Source: Sepioteuthis lessoniana
Taxonomy: Eukaryota; Mollusca; Cephalopoda; Myopsida; Loliginidae
Assembly (NCBI GenBank): GCA_963585895.1
Contig: OY757915.1
Location: 96,487,905 to 96,551,904, forward strand
Direction: 5' to 3'
DNA: 64,000 bases
The notes under the pieces were generated by a model, which searched no databases, had not been told where the DNA came from, and worked only from the letters and a program-made list of their open reading frames with translations. Made by a program: the position numbers and the translations under genes. Each line of letters begins with the position of its first letter. The stretch's first letter is position 1. Shown here one piece after another: positions 41,320-55,500 of the stretch.

Positions 41320-42186
41320 AAATCCAAGTAAATGCAATGATATCAAATACTAATTTCAAAGAGCAGGAAAGCTTCTGCTACTCCCCCTCCCCCCAATACT
41401 CATTTACCTCAATTTGGCCTTGTGATATACAAAGTTAATTTTATATACTAAGGCATCTTATATTATGTCAAAAGGTCTTACATGATAATGGTTTGGTTTA
41501 TTACATTAACTATATAGGTTATTTAACACTGAAATTTGATTCGATTTGTGATTATGACTATATTATCAATGCAATCATTTTTTTTAAAAATTGTACTTAA
41601 TACTAATGATTTGCATGCAGTTGTATAGTTTCAAATATTCCTTACTAATATCAATTTATACACAATTACAGGGTTTAAAGTAACTATTCCTATTAATAAT
41701 CATTTGTTTTCATAGTTATATGGTTCCAATTATTCTTATCTAACACCAATAAGTTGCAAATAATATTTCAACAATTACAGTTTCAAGTAACTTAATACAG
41801 ATAATTCAGTATCAAATATTCCTACGAGATACCAATAATTTTCAAACGAATCTGTTTCACCTATAAACAGGACTAACAGGTACTGCCAATTCAAGTCAGA
41901 GTAGACCTGGAAGTGATGGCAATGAAAGGATACCACACATTCTGCAGAACAGAAGCCTCACCATCAGATGCAGTTTAGTGTCATGCTGAGAATACTTACA
42001 TGATAAACATTTACTTTTTCTCAGATGTCTATCAGTATAAGACTTAAAGATTTCAATTCTTCATGGCTATTTGTAGATATTGAAGTTTCACAATTACAAT
42101 ACAAGATTGGTGATGAGAGAGAGAGGCGGGGAAGAATATATCTCACAAGTATGTTTACAAGAGAATTTTTATTATTCACTAATAAA

Positions 42187-42253
<67 letters not shown>

Positions 42254-45200
42254 ACTGGACAAGAGCCACTTCCATGATGAAGGCTTGTGTATAATTAGCT
42301 ATTCTTTCTGAATGAGCTGATAACAGGAGAAGGGTTCACTAGTTTTTCCTTCTGGACTGGTTGCCTTCCCCAAAGAGCCCAGTCCGTATTACACTACCCA
42401 TAGCTGAAGGAAGAACAGGATTCATGCTTTTCTCAAGAGTATTACTGAAAATGAAATGCTAACTACCTAACGTAGGATTCGAGTCAATTTCCCATAATAA
42501 ACATGAGTTACACCACCGTGCTTTATGTAAAAAAATATTACCTCTTTGTTATATTCACATTCATTGTATGAAATAACTATTATAGGTAGTATTAAATCTG
42601 AAATATCTTATATATTAATACTATTATAACAACCAATCTCTCACAATCTTGGCATGACATTAAACTGGTGAGGCTCCAGTCACATTTTGCTGTTATTACT
42701 TCCAGGTTCACTGAACAGGGTAGTAGTAACAGTTAGGGTCCCATTTATGGATACAAAAAAAACATTAATACTAGATAGGAATACTTGAAACCATAACTAA
42801 AATTAATAGGAATAATTACTTGAAATCATAGTTGTGTTTATAGTAGTGACTTGAAATTATAAATCTATTCAAATCATTAGTTACTTAAACTATAATTGCT
42901 ATACATGACTATTTGGTATCAAATAACCCAACAAGAATTGACTTACTGATATTCATTCTCAGAATTTGACACAAGTGGTAGAAAAATAGACTAAACCAAG
43001 TGACACCTACCCCCACCCTGAATACAGGTGAAGAAGGTCATTAAGTTCTTGGCATACTAGTTCTCTTCCGAGTAAACCGCTCTCCAAGCTCTCACTTGCA
43101 TTTACTGAAATGCTACACAGTAATATTTGAACTGTAAACTAAGAAATCATGAAGTGATGCAGCTAGCATGGATTTCCCTGACTCTTGCCATCCATCTCTA
43201 TTATCCATCACTCCCAGCAGGTCTTCTAAACTATATCCTGTGTCTGTACAAAGTTATTGTAGGTATGTTGTTTTTGGTTGGCCAACATTAGCACATTCAT
43301 GAGTTGGGGTCTACAGGAGAATGTCACTTATGAGTTTGTCCTTGCTTCTCCAGCAGTATCCCACATGCCTTGTCTGTCTTATTTGAATGGTTTTAGTGAT
43401 AGAGGTGGCTATATGACCGTTTTGTGGGATGTTGCTTCCAGGATTTGTTCAATATAGCTCATAGGTTCCTAGTTCAGTTCCTGAATTGATGTAACTGCTG
43501 CTTGGAAGAAATTGTGTTTTGTTTGTTTGGGTTATATGGCATATTAAACTGTACTCATCCTAAACTGAATTGTTTGAAATAAAACTATTTGTATAAAAAT
43601 AGATTTGGCATTAAATAACCAACAAAGGTTAATATGCCATAAAACCCAACCAACACTTTTTCAAAGAAATCAATTGTGATGGGTTCTTTTATATCTTAAA
43701 CTGTCAGCATAAACTTTACTGTCTGTTGCACCCAGAGCTTTTTCTTTACTGGAGAGCTTGTTTCCACTCCATGGACTGTCTTAACTCCTGCTCATAGTGA
43801 CAAAAATATTGTAAACATTTTGACCAAAACATGCTTCTCTGTATACATCACATGAATTACACTTCTCAGTCACCAAAAATTTGACAGACCTCTATTCGAG
43901 GCTAGAGCACTGATTTCCCTTATTTTTTTGAAGGACGCGAGTTAACATTTTACTATATAAAGTATTGTATAGTATCATTTATAGATACTTATTAAACAAA
44001 TGAAGTTTCAACAGTTTCAATTAATTTCTATTTTTCTTGGAAATTCTCTAACTACTTTAAAAAGAATCCAAGTAAAATTAAAGTTTAAACTCATAAGACC
44101 CTAACAGGTATTACCATTCCAAGTCAGAGTAGAACTGGGAGTAATGGCTATGAAAGGGTGCTCCATACTCTCATATCTGGAGACTCATCAGACCCAGTTT
44201 TGTATCATAACCAGGACTCCCTTAGGGATGGAATGGGGGGGGGGGAGAGAGAGGAAGGGTCATCCTTCTGTAGGGAATATAGTTAGTGTTTTCTAAGTCC
44301 TACAAACAGGGCAGTCTTTTGTTTTTAATCAATTTCATTGCTAAAAACATGTGCTCACATCTGTACATTTTGAAGTGGCAGATATAATTCTGAATTAACT
44401 TATATATTTCTGGGAAATATAGATTAATGATTGACAAATTAATGTCAAAAGTGTTTACGATCATTTGAAATTCACTATTTGCAGTACCATATTTAATGGG
44501 ATATAAGACTCATGCTTTGAAAAGGTATTTGGTGGAGTACAACTCACTGCAACCCTGCCAAGCTCCATAGCTATTGATGTCAAACTTCAGTAGATAAACC
44601 CAATAGTCATAATATCACCAAATGTGACCCTGTATGATATTGGCATGGAACTATTTTAATAGTTAAATATGTCGTATATGACTCAAAATATTAGTAATTT
44701 GAAAGCATTAAATATTCACAAATAATAAAGCATAACAATGTAGTATGCAAGTGTCTATCGTAAACTGGAGAAAGAAAAAAAAAATATCTGGTTTGAAGTA
44801 CAATACTTCAAAATCGTGTAAAAGTACCATTTTTGGTGCATGCATGAAGGGTTGGCCATTCCTGTTTTAGTACATCAGGAATGCAGTTCTTTAATCTTTT
44901 TGTAAATTAAAATGTTATGCTTAAATAAGAGTCTACAAAAATAATTGAATTAATGAATTATCTAGAAGGAAACATTTTCTTTAAAACCAAACCCACCTGG
45001 GGGTGGGGGGAAAGAAAAGCATAGGTTCCTAAACTATAACCTGTGGCATACTGATGCACAAGGAAATGCAGCTGTATGTACTGTGATGAAGTATGCACAA
45101 AACCAGCATAGAAGAAATTAGATGTTAGAACTTTGGAAGAGAAAAACTTATTTTCCATCAATAAACAATGAAGATTATGATTGGGTTTGAAACCCTTGCA

Positions 45201-45336
45201 TTAGAATTTTCTTTGATATCTGAAATTATATAAAGAATTCACTTCTATATTTAGTGGCTGAATGCAAAAATTAGGTATGAAGAGTTACCTATAAACCCAT
45301 TTTTGATTTCTATTAGACAAGTGTATCCTTCAGTTA

Positions 45337-45377
<41 letters not shown>

Positions 45378-48300
45378 AACTATTTGGATCTGATTTTCCA
45401 CTTTATGTGAATTGGGATTTTCAATTACGAACATTAAATGCAAAAATGGAAAGACTTATGAAGAGAGAATGGATGTCTCATGTATGTTCTAACAGTTTGG
45501 TTTCTGTTTAATAGCATGTCAACTTTAGTGGGTTATTCAATGCCAAAGCCATCCTTTTAGAAAAACTGTTGTGAAGCTATTTAACTCATAGCTGGAGAGA
45601 TAAAACGGTTCATAAGAGTATTAATCTGAAATTGAATACAGCAATATGACTAGTTTGAACTCGCTTACTATGCTAGCCATTATGCCATGGGGGACTCCCT
45701 GTCCTTACAATAATGTTGCTAACAGAATATAAAGCCCATTCTCATTGATAACTTAATTTACTGAAAAATAAAAAACCCTAATGTTTTGCAGTTCAATTTA
45801 TATACAAAGATGTGGCAGAATATTTTTGCTGCTTCTAAAGTGTCCCAAGCAAGAGGAGATTAAGTATGATTGACCAAAAGGAACATCTAGTAATGTTCAT
45901 ATTCAAAAAGATTAATATCAGCTCTGTAAAGGCATACCTGAACAATGCTATATAAAGTGTGTGCGTACACACACACACAACCTATTAAGGTTGATAATTT
46001 GGAGGTGCCCGTGGTGTAGTCGTTATCGTCGTAGGAAATGGACACGGCGACACGAGTTCAAATCCTGGACGAGACCGATTGCATTTCACATAGCACTAAT
46101 ACCCTTGGGAAAGGTATGAATCCAATTATTCTCCCTCCAGCTATGGGTAAATAGTAGGACAGACTAGGTTCTTCAGCCTTGGTGAGGCAACTAGTCTAAG
46201 AGAAGGAAAACTCTGAATTCAAACCTGTTAAATTCCGCTTAAAAATTGACCTTGTGTCATATCCTGCCTGAGCGGAGGGGTTGGTAAATAGTATTAAGGT
46301 TGATAATATTCATTATAACAGTAATTCAGAATATGGTGTCAGATTTAAAATACAAAGGAATGAACGTAGGTCATAGGGTTATGTTTGTATAGAGGCATTT
46401 TTTATTATGAGAGAATATGTATTTGTTAGTGAAGATTAAAATGTATTGTGTTGTCAAGCAATGGATTTTTTCATTAGTTTATAGACATACAAAAACAACT
46501 AATAGTACAAAGACTTCAAGTCATTTGTAGTTATCAAGTCTTTTTATGGTATAAGATATTAGTACAAGAATTGATTACCTTCTCTCGTATACCAAAAGAG
46601 GAAAAGAATTTTACATCTTCCTTTCTCTGTAATTTATCTAATTGAATATTATAGATAAATATCATCCACAGTAATTACATTTTAATGTAAAGTTCATATA
46701 CTAAATATAACTATTTTTAGGATAGAGGTAATTCTTGTACACACAGTTCATAATTTCTAACTTTTAGAAACTAAAGATCCTGTTTAGTTTTCATGCTTTG
46801 CAGAGTTTCCTTACTTTCCAAAGATTGCTTCTGGCAACCATTCCAAATTCTGTCGTCAAGTGATTTTGTTCATTTTTAATTTTACTAAATCTATCCCATA
46901 AGAGTTGGGGAGGTGGGTCACCATGGTGTAGTGGCTAATGTGTTGGACTGTGATAATGAGTGAGTGAACTTCAATCACACTATCATGCTCATTTTTGGAC
47001 TAAGACCCTTGGGAAAGTTATGATTCCGTCTCCCTCCTCCAGCTATGAGTTAGATAATACAACTACTGTCCAAGAAAGATAGATTTGGCATCAAATAACC
47101 CATGAATGATCGATATGACATTACACAAAAGAAACTAAACCAGAAGATAATTTTGGTTATATTTTGTGTTTGAAATTTACATGTAGATATGACTTATGGA
47201 CCAAATTAGTACACAAATATTCAAATGAATCTAATCAAGTATAAAACTGGTACAAGAGTTAAAACTATTCATCAACACACTAAAAATTATGAGGAAACAT
47301 TAGCCGAGAATAAATGATCCAATTCTCGATAATATCTGAGTAACCATCGCTTGTATTTGAATGTAAAAACTAGTAAGAGACTTTTAAATGACATTAGTTA
47401 AGGACTGAACGAACAATGGCTTGCAGTTCTATAGCAAGAATTCACCAAAGTATATCATTTATGGAGTATTTGAGGAATTAAATATCCATTACTTTCAGGG
47501 AGCCAGTTGCCCCTTGAGCAAGTTACTGTATAAAACTAAATATTTTTTTTTTATATATCTTATAATTCTCCAAATGTCTGTCTGTAGAGCTAAGGCTCTG
47601 CTTTATTTTTTTAAAAAAACTTTCAGAAAATGTTAAGGTCACCACCTATGGGAATGTTTTAAACTATATTCAGAGATGAACTCAGACAGTTTTTTTTTTA
47701 GCTAGGATCTGCACACCACTGCCACTATCAACACACACACAAAAAAACTCTTAGACCTACTTTGAGAAGTGTAATGGTGATTCTTGTTAAAAAAAAAAAA
47801 AAAAGGAATTAGCAACCAGAGTTCAAATCCAAGATGAGGCTACTCGCGTTTTACGATAATGCCATTGGGAGAGGCATGAATCCAGCCATTCTCCTCCCAG
47901 CTATGGATGATTTGTGGGGTTTATGGCATATCAACCCTTCTAGGTTATTCAATGCCAAATATATTTGCTCTGTAAACAAGTAGTTTGTAGGTAACATTTT
48001 AACATTTGTTTGCACAGTTAAATGATTAAACAGTTCTTTTTGATCTATAGATGGGACCCGAACAGGTACTACCACTCATATCCAGGATACTTGTTTTTTT
48101 TGGGGGGGTCTCTACAGAAATACAGTTGCCATAATCTACAGCCCTAGCTAACTGGGCTGGGATGAGTGGGTAGGGTAGACTGGATTCTTTAGCCTTGATA
48201 AAGTAATCTGTGTAGGAAAGGGAAAACAAAATTCAAACCAGCTTTACTCTGCTCATAAATTGGCCTTGTTTCACATGCTGCTCATGGCAGAGGGGTAGGG

Positions 48301-48714
48301 TAAATACATACTTTAACTGGGCAACTACTACTATCACTACTAACAACAGAAACACGAGTAGCAATTTATAAGACAGTGGAGCTCACCCTTAGGCAGCTCC
48401 TAGGATAAGACAGGGTTAAAAAAAAATAATAATAAAGTCAAAGTATGAATGAGGAATGCAGATGTGAGGGGGGGTGTTAGTAGAGGATCTCAAGCAACTT
48501 CAAGAATTTGGGTTCCTCAACAACTTTAAATGGGTTGACTGAAAGAATATGGAGATCCTAAGAACTTTCCCCAATGTTAAAGGTTCTAACAGTGGTAAGG
48601 TAAGCCCAAGGGTCTGAGGGGGAAGACAATCATGCTGGATAGGGCCACTCAGGCCTCTGGTCTGCTATCTCTATATTCCTGTCAAGAAAGTGGGGTATCT
48701 CAGAGAGGTACCAC

Positions 48715-48806
<92 letters not shown>

Positions 48807-49474
48807 TCTGACCCTGGCCATGTTCCATTTAGGAATGCAACACAATGAATTTGAGATTAGTTTGAATGCATGAGGACTGAGGTCAGGGCCTAAAAAAAAA
48901 CAAAAAAAAAAAACATGGAGCTTTTGCACTATCTGGTAGATATATACTGTTTGCAAGAGACCAACTTTTATTCAAGTGACCATGAAAGGATTGAGGACTC
49001 CAACCCCCTTTTTAGCATACACTGATGGTTGCATAAGGAATGTTTTGTCTGGTATGCACGTCCTTGAATGTTTAGATTCAGTGGGCACACTGTGTTGGAT
49101 GGTACTATAAAGGACAATGTCAGAGATGGTGCATTTTTGTGGGTGATTGAAATACATTGGTCACAGAGGCTGGAGAGCTAGAAGGAATACTTACACTAAT
49201 CTGGATGCAAAATATTTCAAATTTGTTAAGACCATTTTTGAATTAGCATCCTGGGATGGGGTATTATGAACTAGTAAGAGCAGCTCGGATTCAATCAGCC
49301 TTGCAGCTACCTTGACCAAGTATCAATTAGGAGAGGTTATGTAGATTTATTAGGCGGCATAAGTCTTTATAGTGTTATGAAAGAATTGGGGGTTATAATG
49401 AATGCTACCTGCCTTACCCATAATTATAATGAGAGAAAACAGAATTATGGGTAGCTAAAGTGGCTACATAAGTC

Positions 49475-49534
<60 letters not shown>

Positions 49535-52500
49535 GCACACACAGAGGAGAAAAACTGTTCTAATTTAACTTCAGTCATTTGTTTGCACAGTCAAAAGGCT
49601 ATACATATGATTTCTAAGTAATTATTTTTAAAAAGTTAGGGCTAATTTGTTTGCACACAGTTAAATGGTTTCAAGTATTGCTGTTCAGCACTATTCATTC
49701 ATTTGTATTCAGTCAAATGGTTCTGAGTATTGTGATGTAATACAAATTCAATTTTTGTACAGTTAAATGGTTTCATGTTTTGCGATGTAACTTTAACAAT
49801 CCAATTTAACATCAGTCATTTGTTTGCACACAGTTAAAGAGTAAAACAGTTCTATTTGACCCATAGATAGGTACCACCACTCCAGGTCAGAGCAACCCTC
49901 GGAGTAATGGCACTGAAGAAGTACTCCACATTAACCAAAGCTCCAAGACTGAAACTTCACCATCAGATGGTTTAGTGCCATATCCAGGACATATGTTAGC
50001 CACAAGAGCTATTTGAAGAATATAGCCTGACAATCATACAGGAACTAGGGTTTTACATGACCTGCCAATTGATCGGATCAAGTCTCTCTGAATGGCTACC
50101 TAGCCCAGTAAGGTATATTGTAAGTCACTTGACCACTTTGTTTACTGGGTCAAAAACTGCTTTGCCACCAGGATCCTGTCCTGAAGCATTACGGGTTGCT
50201 ACCCACAGCCAACAAGTGGCCTCACCTCTCTGCAGAGATGCAGTTGGTGTATTCTACAGCCATAACTGACTGGGCAGGCTGTAGTTGAGAATAGATAGAG
50301 CAGCCTTAAAAATAAGTCCTTTTCTGCTGATTATACCAGCTTCAATAGACTAGTGGAGCAAAGGACATTAGCAAAGTTAGTCAATAAACTATCTCCCAAT
50401 TGAACAGCCCTTTTTGCTCTAGATTTTAAGGCAGAAATAGTCTCCTTAAGAATCAAGCAGAGCTTTGTTAAAAAATGTCATGCAAGGCAATGAGTGAGCG
50501 CTGAATTGTGAGCAGAGGAGTTAGATACTTCACGGGTGATATATATCACTAGTGTTACATGGCTAGATGGATAATGTCTGACTACAAGCACAAAGGCAAA
50601 CTACTCCAGAAATCTTTTCATCAAGGAGCCATGGCTGAACTCTGCCATTCAACACCTATTAGACTGCCTTCCTTTATCTTCAGGTGATAAAAGCAGCTGG
50701 ATATCAGAAGATGAAGCCTGAAAGCACTGAATCAAGTCAGAAATGACAAAACTCCTAGCATTAATGGTCTTCCCAAGAAAATGTACTTAAGCCATCACAC
50801 AAGCCTGTGTCCAAGCTAGTACACATCAACAACAACTGGATGAGGCAGGGGGTTATTCTCCAAGGCTTCATTAGGGAGGTAGGGAAACCTCTTCCCAAGA
50901 ACAAGCACGGTGGGTTAGGATTGAGTAATTTGTACCCCTTTAACAATGTTAATACCAACTTTAAGAGGTTAGCAAACCATTTGCATTACCAATCTTTTTA
51001 ATTTTATCTTCCATATAGTTTTCTAGGTAGTCTAGAAAGAGTCCCGTTTCAATTTGTTTGGTGCACTCAGTCTCCCTTGTGAGATCTGTTACCTTCACCC
51101 TTCTGAAGACAGCCTCAGAGAGCCAAATTACATGTTAGTACACATTACATTTCCTAAGTTAGATGTGTGCACAATATGACAATGGAAAATTATGGAAAGG
51201 CTTCTCTGGTTTTGAGAAGTGTGCACTTGGATGGTGGATGCCTGGTGATTGCCTAGAAATGAGTGCTATCATGAATGTCAACATGTTCTGAAAGACTTAA
51301 AGACTTTTTTTGACATCTGGCCATTTTTGAATAAGGCATTATATCATGTCAACATAGGTGGCCACTCAAAATTACTTAGTGGAGTTAACTTATAGTCTTG
51401 GGTGCCCTGGATGACATGTCTCAGTGACTAGGCAACTTGTAACACCCTCTGAGGTTGGCAAGAGGATTTTTACAATGGGACTGGCAATTTTGCTAGAATG
51501 CATCAATTCTAGTGATATGGAGGAGTGTGTTGAGCATGTCTTTTAGTATATGGCTGTATGAGCATTGCATAAACTTTTTAAAAAGTTCATGACTTGCACA
51601 CTTCATGAAAAGTTCTTTGTCTTCAAGTCTAGTTCTGTTTGTAGCAATGTGGTTCTACTGCAAGATAGGAGACCGTTTCTGTGCATACTGGACCTCACGA
51701 AAGTTGTGATTTAGACAATGCAACAGAAAGGGTTCCATGAAGGCAGGTTTTGTTCCCCACTCCCATCTCAGACTGATCACTTTCTTTAAGAATCAGTTTA
51801 AAGTTAATATTAAGGCTGAGAGATGGAGACTGTCTTAGTGGGAATTTAGCAAAAAGATGGGTGAATGTTGCTTGATTAGGTTGAGTGAAAGGACCTGATC
51901 TTAAATTCTAAGGAGAATATGAAAAAAAAAACAAAAACAAAAAATCTATGAGCTAAGTCAAGAATTTTGTATTCTTGAAAAGATATGCCAACCTAATTTT
52001 TGCTTTATATATAACTTTGTGAGTATGCAGGTAAGTAAAGTTGGTGACTGTAGTCAAGGGCGACCAGAAGGCTCCCTTTTCAGTAGCTACTACATCAAGG
52101 AGTAGGGAAGGGCGCTACTTCTTTCCCTGGATTGCTCCACTTTACCCTTGATACATACTTTATATTGCTGAGTGTTAAGCAAAGAGGTACCAAGTGCCAT
52201 TTTTAAAGTCTTTGGTATGACGCAACCTGGGATTGAACCCAGGTCTCCCAGACCATTGGCAAACACTCTACCCACTAGGCCAGTGAGCAGAGTCCCTATT
52301 GCTTTTCAATTTTAATTACTCATTCTCTCTCCTATTAGATGACAGCAAATCAAGTTCTGGAAATTGAGTGTTTTCATGATTTTTCAATCTTAAGTTTTTT
52401 TTTTCTTCTGCCATATTAGCTCTTAAGAGGACAGGAGTTTGTACCAATTATCATTTTTGATTGTAAATATTTTTTTCTTCGTCATTGGAGATTTTTTTTC

Positions 52501-55500
52501 ATAAAATTTCAATAATTTTGCCCCTCTGATATGTGAATAATTTAGAACTTGAAAGTGATTGGTAATTTGTCATTTGAAAGATTTTCTAAATGTAATATTA
52601 TATGGAGAGGAATTATATAGCATGTTTAGATCAGTGAATAGAACTAGTTAAAGACAGGATACTGAAAACCAGTTCTTCCAATTTCATGTCAGGTTTGTAA
52701 TTTTTTCTTTCAAACACAACATGAAGTATTTACTTATTAAATGTCTATCAGACAAGCATTGTGACTACCAGAATTGAAAGGAAAGAATGGAACAAGCTAG
52801 AGTAAAAAGTAAGAATTGGTAACAACAAAACTCTTAAATGTTTTTGTCACAGAAAGCAGTGAACAAAACATTGTTCATTTTAAAAACAGAATCTTCACCA
52901 AAAATGTCAAATAAGAACCAAAATATCGCAAGAAATTTCATGAAAATATTTGAAATATTAGATTTTAAAAGTGAAATGCATGTTAGCACTAAATAAAACA
53001 TTTTAATACATGTTATTTCATAAATATTGATGACCATCTTTAAACCTAAATCTAATATGGGTAAGGTTTGGTTAGTTTTATGGCATATCAACCTTTGTTG
53101 GTTATCTAATGCCAAATCCATTATGTAAATAATCTGTTCTATTGAAAACAATTCAGTTTAGCATAAGTACAGTTTAATTGTCAAAAACATTTCAAACTAT
53201 TCAAGAAGTTATATGTAACAATTCAGTTAAGTGTAAATACAATTTTAATGTTGAAAAACAGTTCTATTTCAAATAATTCAGTTAAGCACACAGTTTAAAT
53301 GTAAGTACGGTTTAATTGTCAAAAACATTTCTATTTCAAACAATTCAGTTTAGCCTAAAAATGCTGTTAGTTCTATTTAACCCATAGATAGGGCCCTATT
53401 AGGTGCTACCACTCCGGGTCAGAGTGGACCTGGGAGCGATGGTAATGAAGGGGTACTCCGCATTCCCCAAAGCTACAGCATTGCTGGAACCTCACCATCA
53501 GATTGTTTAGTGTCATATTCAGGACACTTGTTGGGGGGGGGGGTCTTACCCCTCTGCAGAGGTGCAGTCAGTGTATTCTACAGCCCCAGCCGACTGGGCA
53601 ATAATATGGGTAAGTACTGCTATTATACATTATATTGGTTGAGAAAAAGCCTAAGTGATGGATTTGATATTCTAATGAAATAAATACATTAAACTGAAGG
53701 GGAAAGAATAATACTATCATTACCCTGTTGGCAGGGCTGAGAATATACTGCTTCCCAGAGCTCCAGGAATCACCCCTTCATTGTCATTACTCCCCAAAAT
53801 GGTAGTACCTGTAAGAGTTCCCTCTAATAGTTAAATAGATCTGTGTGGGATAGCATTTATCAATGTTTTGTTTGAAAATTATTTGTATTAGATAGGAGTA
53901 CTTCAAAACAATATAACCATGAGCAAATTTATATTAACAGTCCATGACACCACTGAGGCCTATTTTGTATCTTACTCAAAGTTTAAACCCATTATATCAT
54001 TAAAATTTCTTTTGCACATAAAATAAAACCATGGTTTTATTTTTTTTACTTGTCAAAACTATATTATCCCAACAACATCACAGCATTGGGTTATAAAATT
54101 TAAAAAAGTGCCTCAATAGTGTCATGAACTGTAAAAAATAAAAAAAATAAATAAATAAAAAAAAAAATCACTTGAAGCAACAATTGCTACTAATGTTAGG
54201 AGTACTAGATATAAATGTATAAACAAATTACTATAGACAGAGTGGGGGGAAAAAAAAAAAAAAAAAAAAAAAAAAAGGAGAATATTGAGAATATTTTTTA
54301 ACAAATCAAACATTTAAAAATTCAAATCAGCGATGTGGTCAGAAGATTTTGGTTGCGAGGTATACATCTCTTCTTAAAGTTCACTGATATGAAATCTTGT
54401 AGACTTTTAAGCTGATGCTGGTGAGAAGCATTATTTTGGATGTTTCTGTGAATGTAATGGAACCAAATTTGAATCAAAGAAAGTGTGCTCAGATTATTTA
54501 AGAGTAACTTTAGTAATTATTATACGTCTATTGTCATCAGGGCCTTGTACTTAATTATAAATGCAATCATTTGTAATAATTATCTATTATACACTGATCG
54601 AGTTGGGCTAGCATCCTTGTCTTGGCTGTTACATTTCAGTTGTACTGGCTGGTCCTCAAGTGTGTGTTGCAACTGTTTATCTTGTAGAAAATCTTATACA
54701 GGGCGTAGATTGTCCATGCTTAGATGTTTTTTATAAGCTAATTTTTTTCTAGTTTGAAATTCCCAGATTACCAACTGAGAGGAGAAAAAAAAAAAAAAAA
54801 TGATTTCAGGGATTCTTAAATATCTTTAAGTGCATACAATTAAAATTTCATAAAAAAAGGAAAAAAAAATTTAAATGATTGAAGTATTTATTTCCAGACT
54901 TATGTAGTATCTATACTGAAATAACATTAGTTTTGAAAGATTTTAGATTAATGTTTCATAACCTGAGCAAGAAGAGCTTTCATTATCCTAGATTTTAATT
55001 GCTGCATTCAACAGTTTAATTCATAGTTGAAATTACAGAGGGAAATTCAAATAATCACTAGATTTATATATTGCTCTTAGTTTAGTCTTTTTCCTTAAGT
55101 TTATTTTTAAAATCAACTGGCAAATTCTGCAAACTTGGTTATCAGTCTCACTGAGAAAAATGCACATTTTAGTGTTCTTTGAGATGGGGAAAAAACAAAA
55201 ACAAACGTAATCAAGCGGTGCTTGTCTAAATTTCAAAATTTAGATAAGTTGAACATTTTTGTAGGACCATAACTTGATTCTTAAAGAATCTTTAAACACT
55301 TATAAAAATGTAAGTCACTGTTTCAGAGTTTGTTCAAAACGTTGGTAGGAAAAAAAAAACAAAAACAAACACACACACACACACTACATTCCCATTAAAA
55401 TGTATGTTGTAACAATTCGCTGAATGACATGAACGTATTAAAAATGGGTTAAACTTTTCCAAAGTTTTAGAAGTTTATTTTACATTTTTAAAAAAATTAA

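Noticed and set aside
41125-41438. SLSLSL and RERERE frames
   Set aside because: They are translations of a (GA)n microsatellite on both strands.
42021-42294. Frames with YIYIYI runs, and similar ones at 12793, 15904, 34692 and 48630
   Set aside because: They are translations of (TA)n or (TG)n microsatellites.
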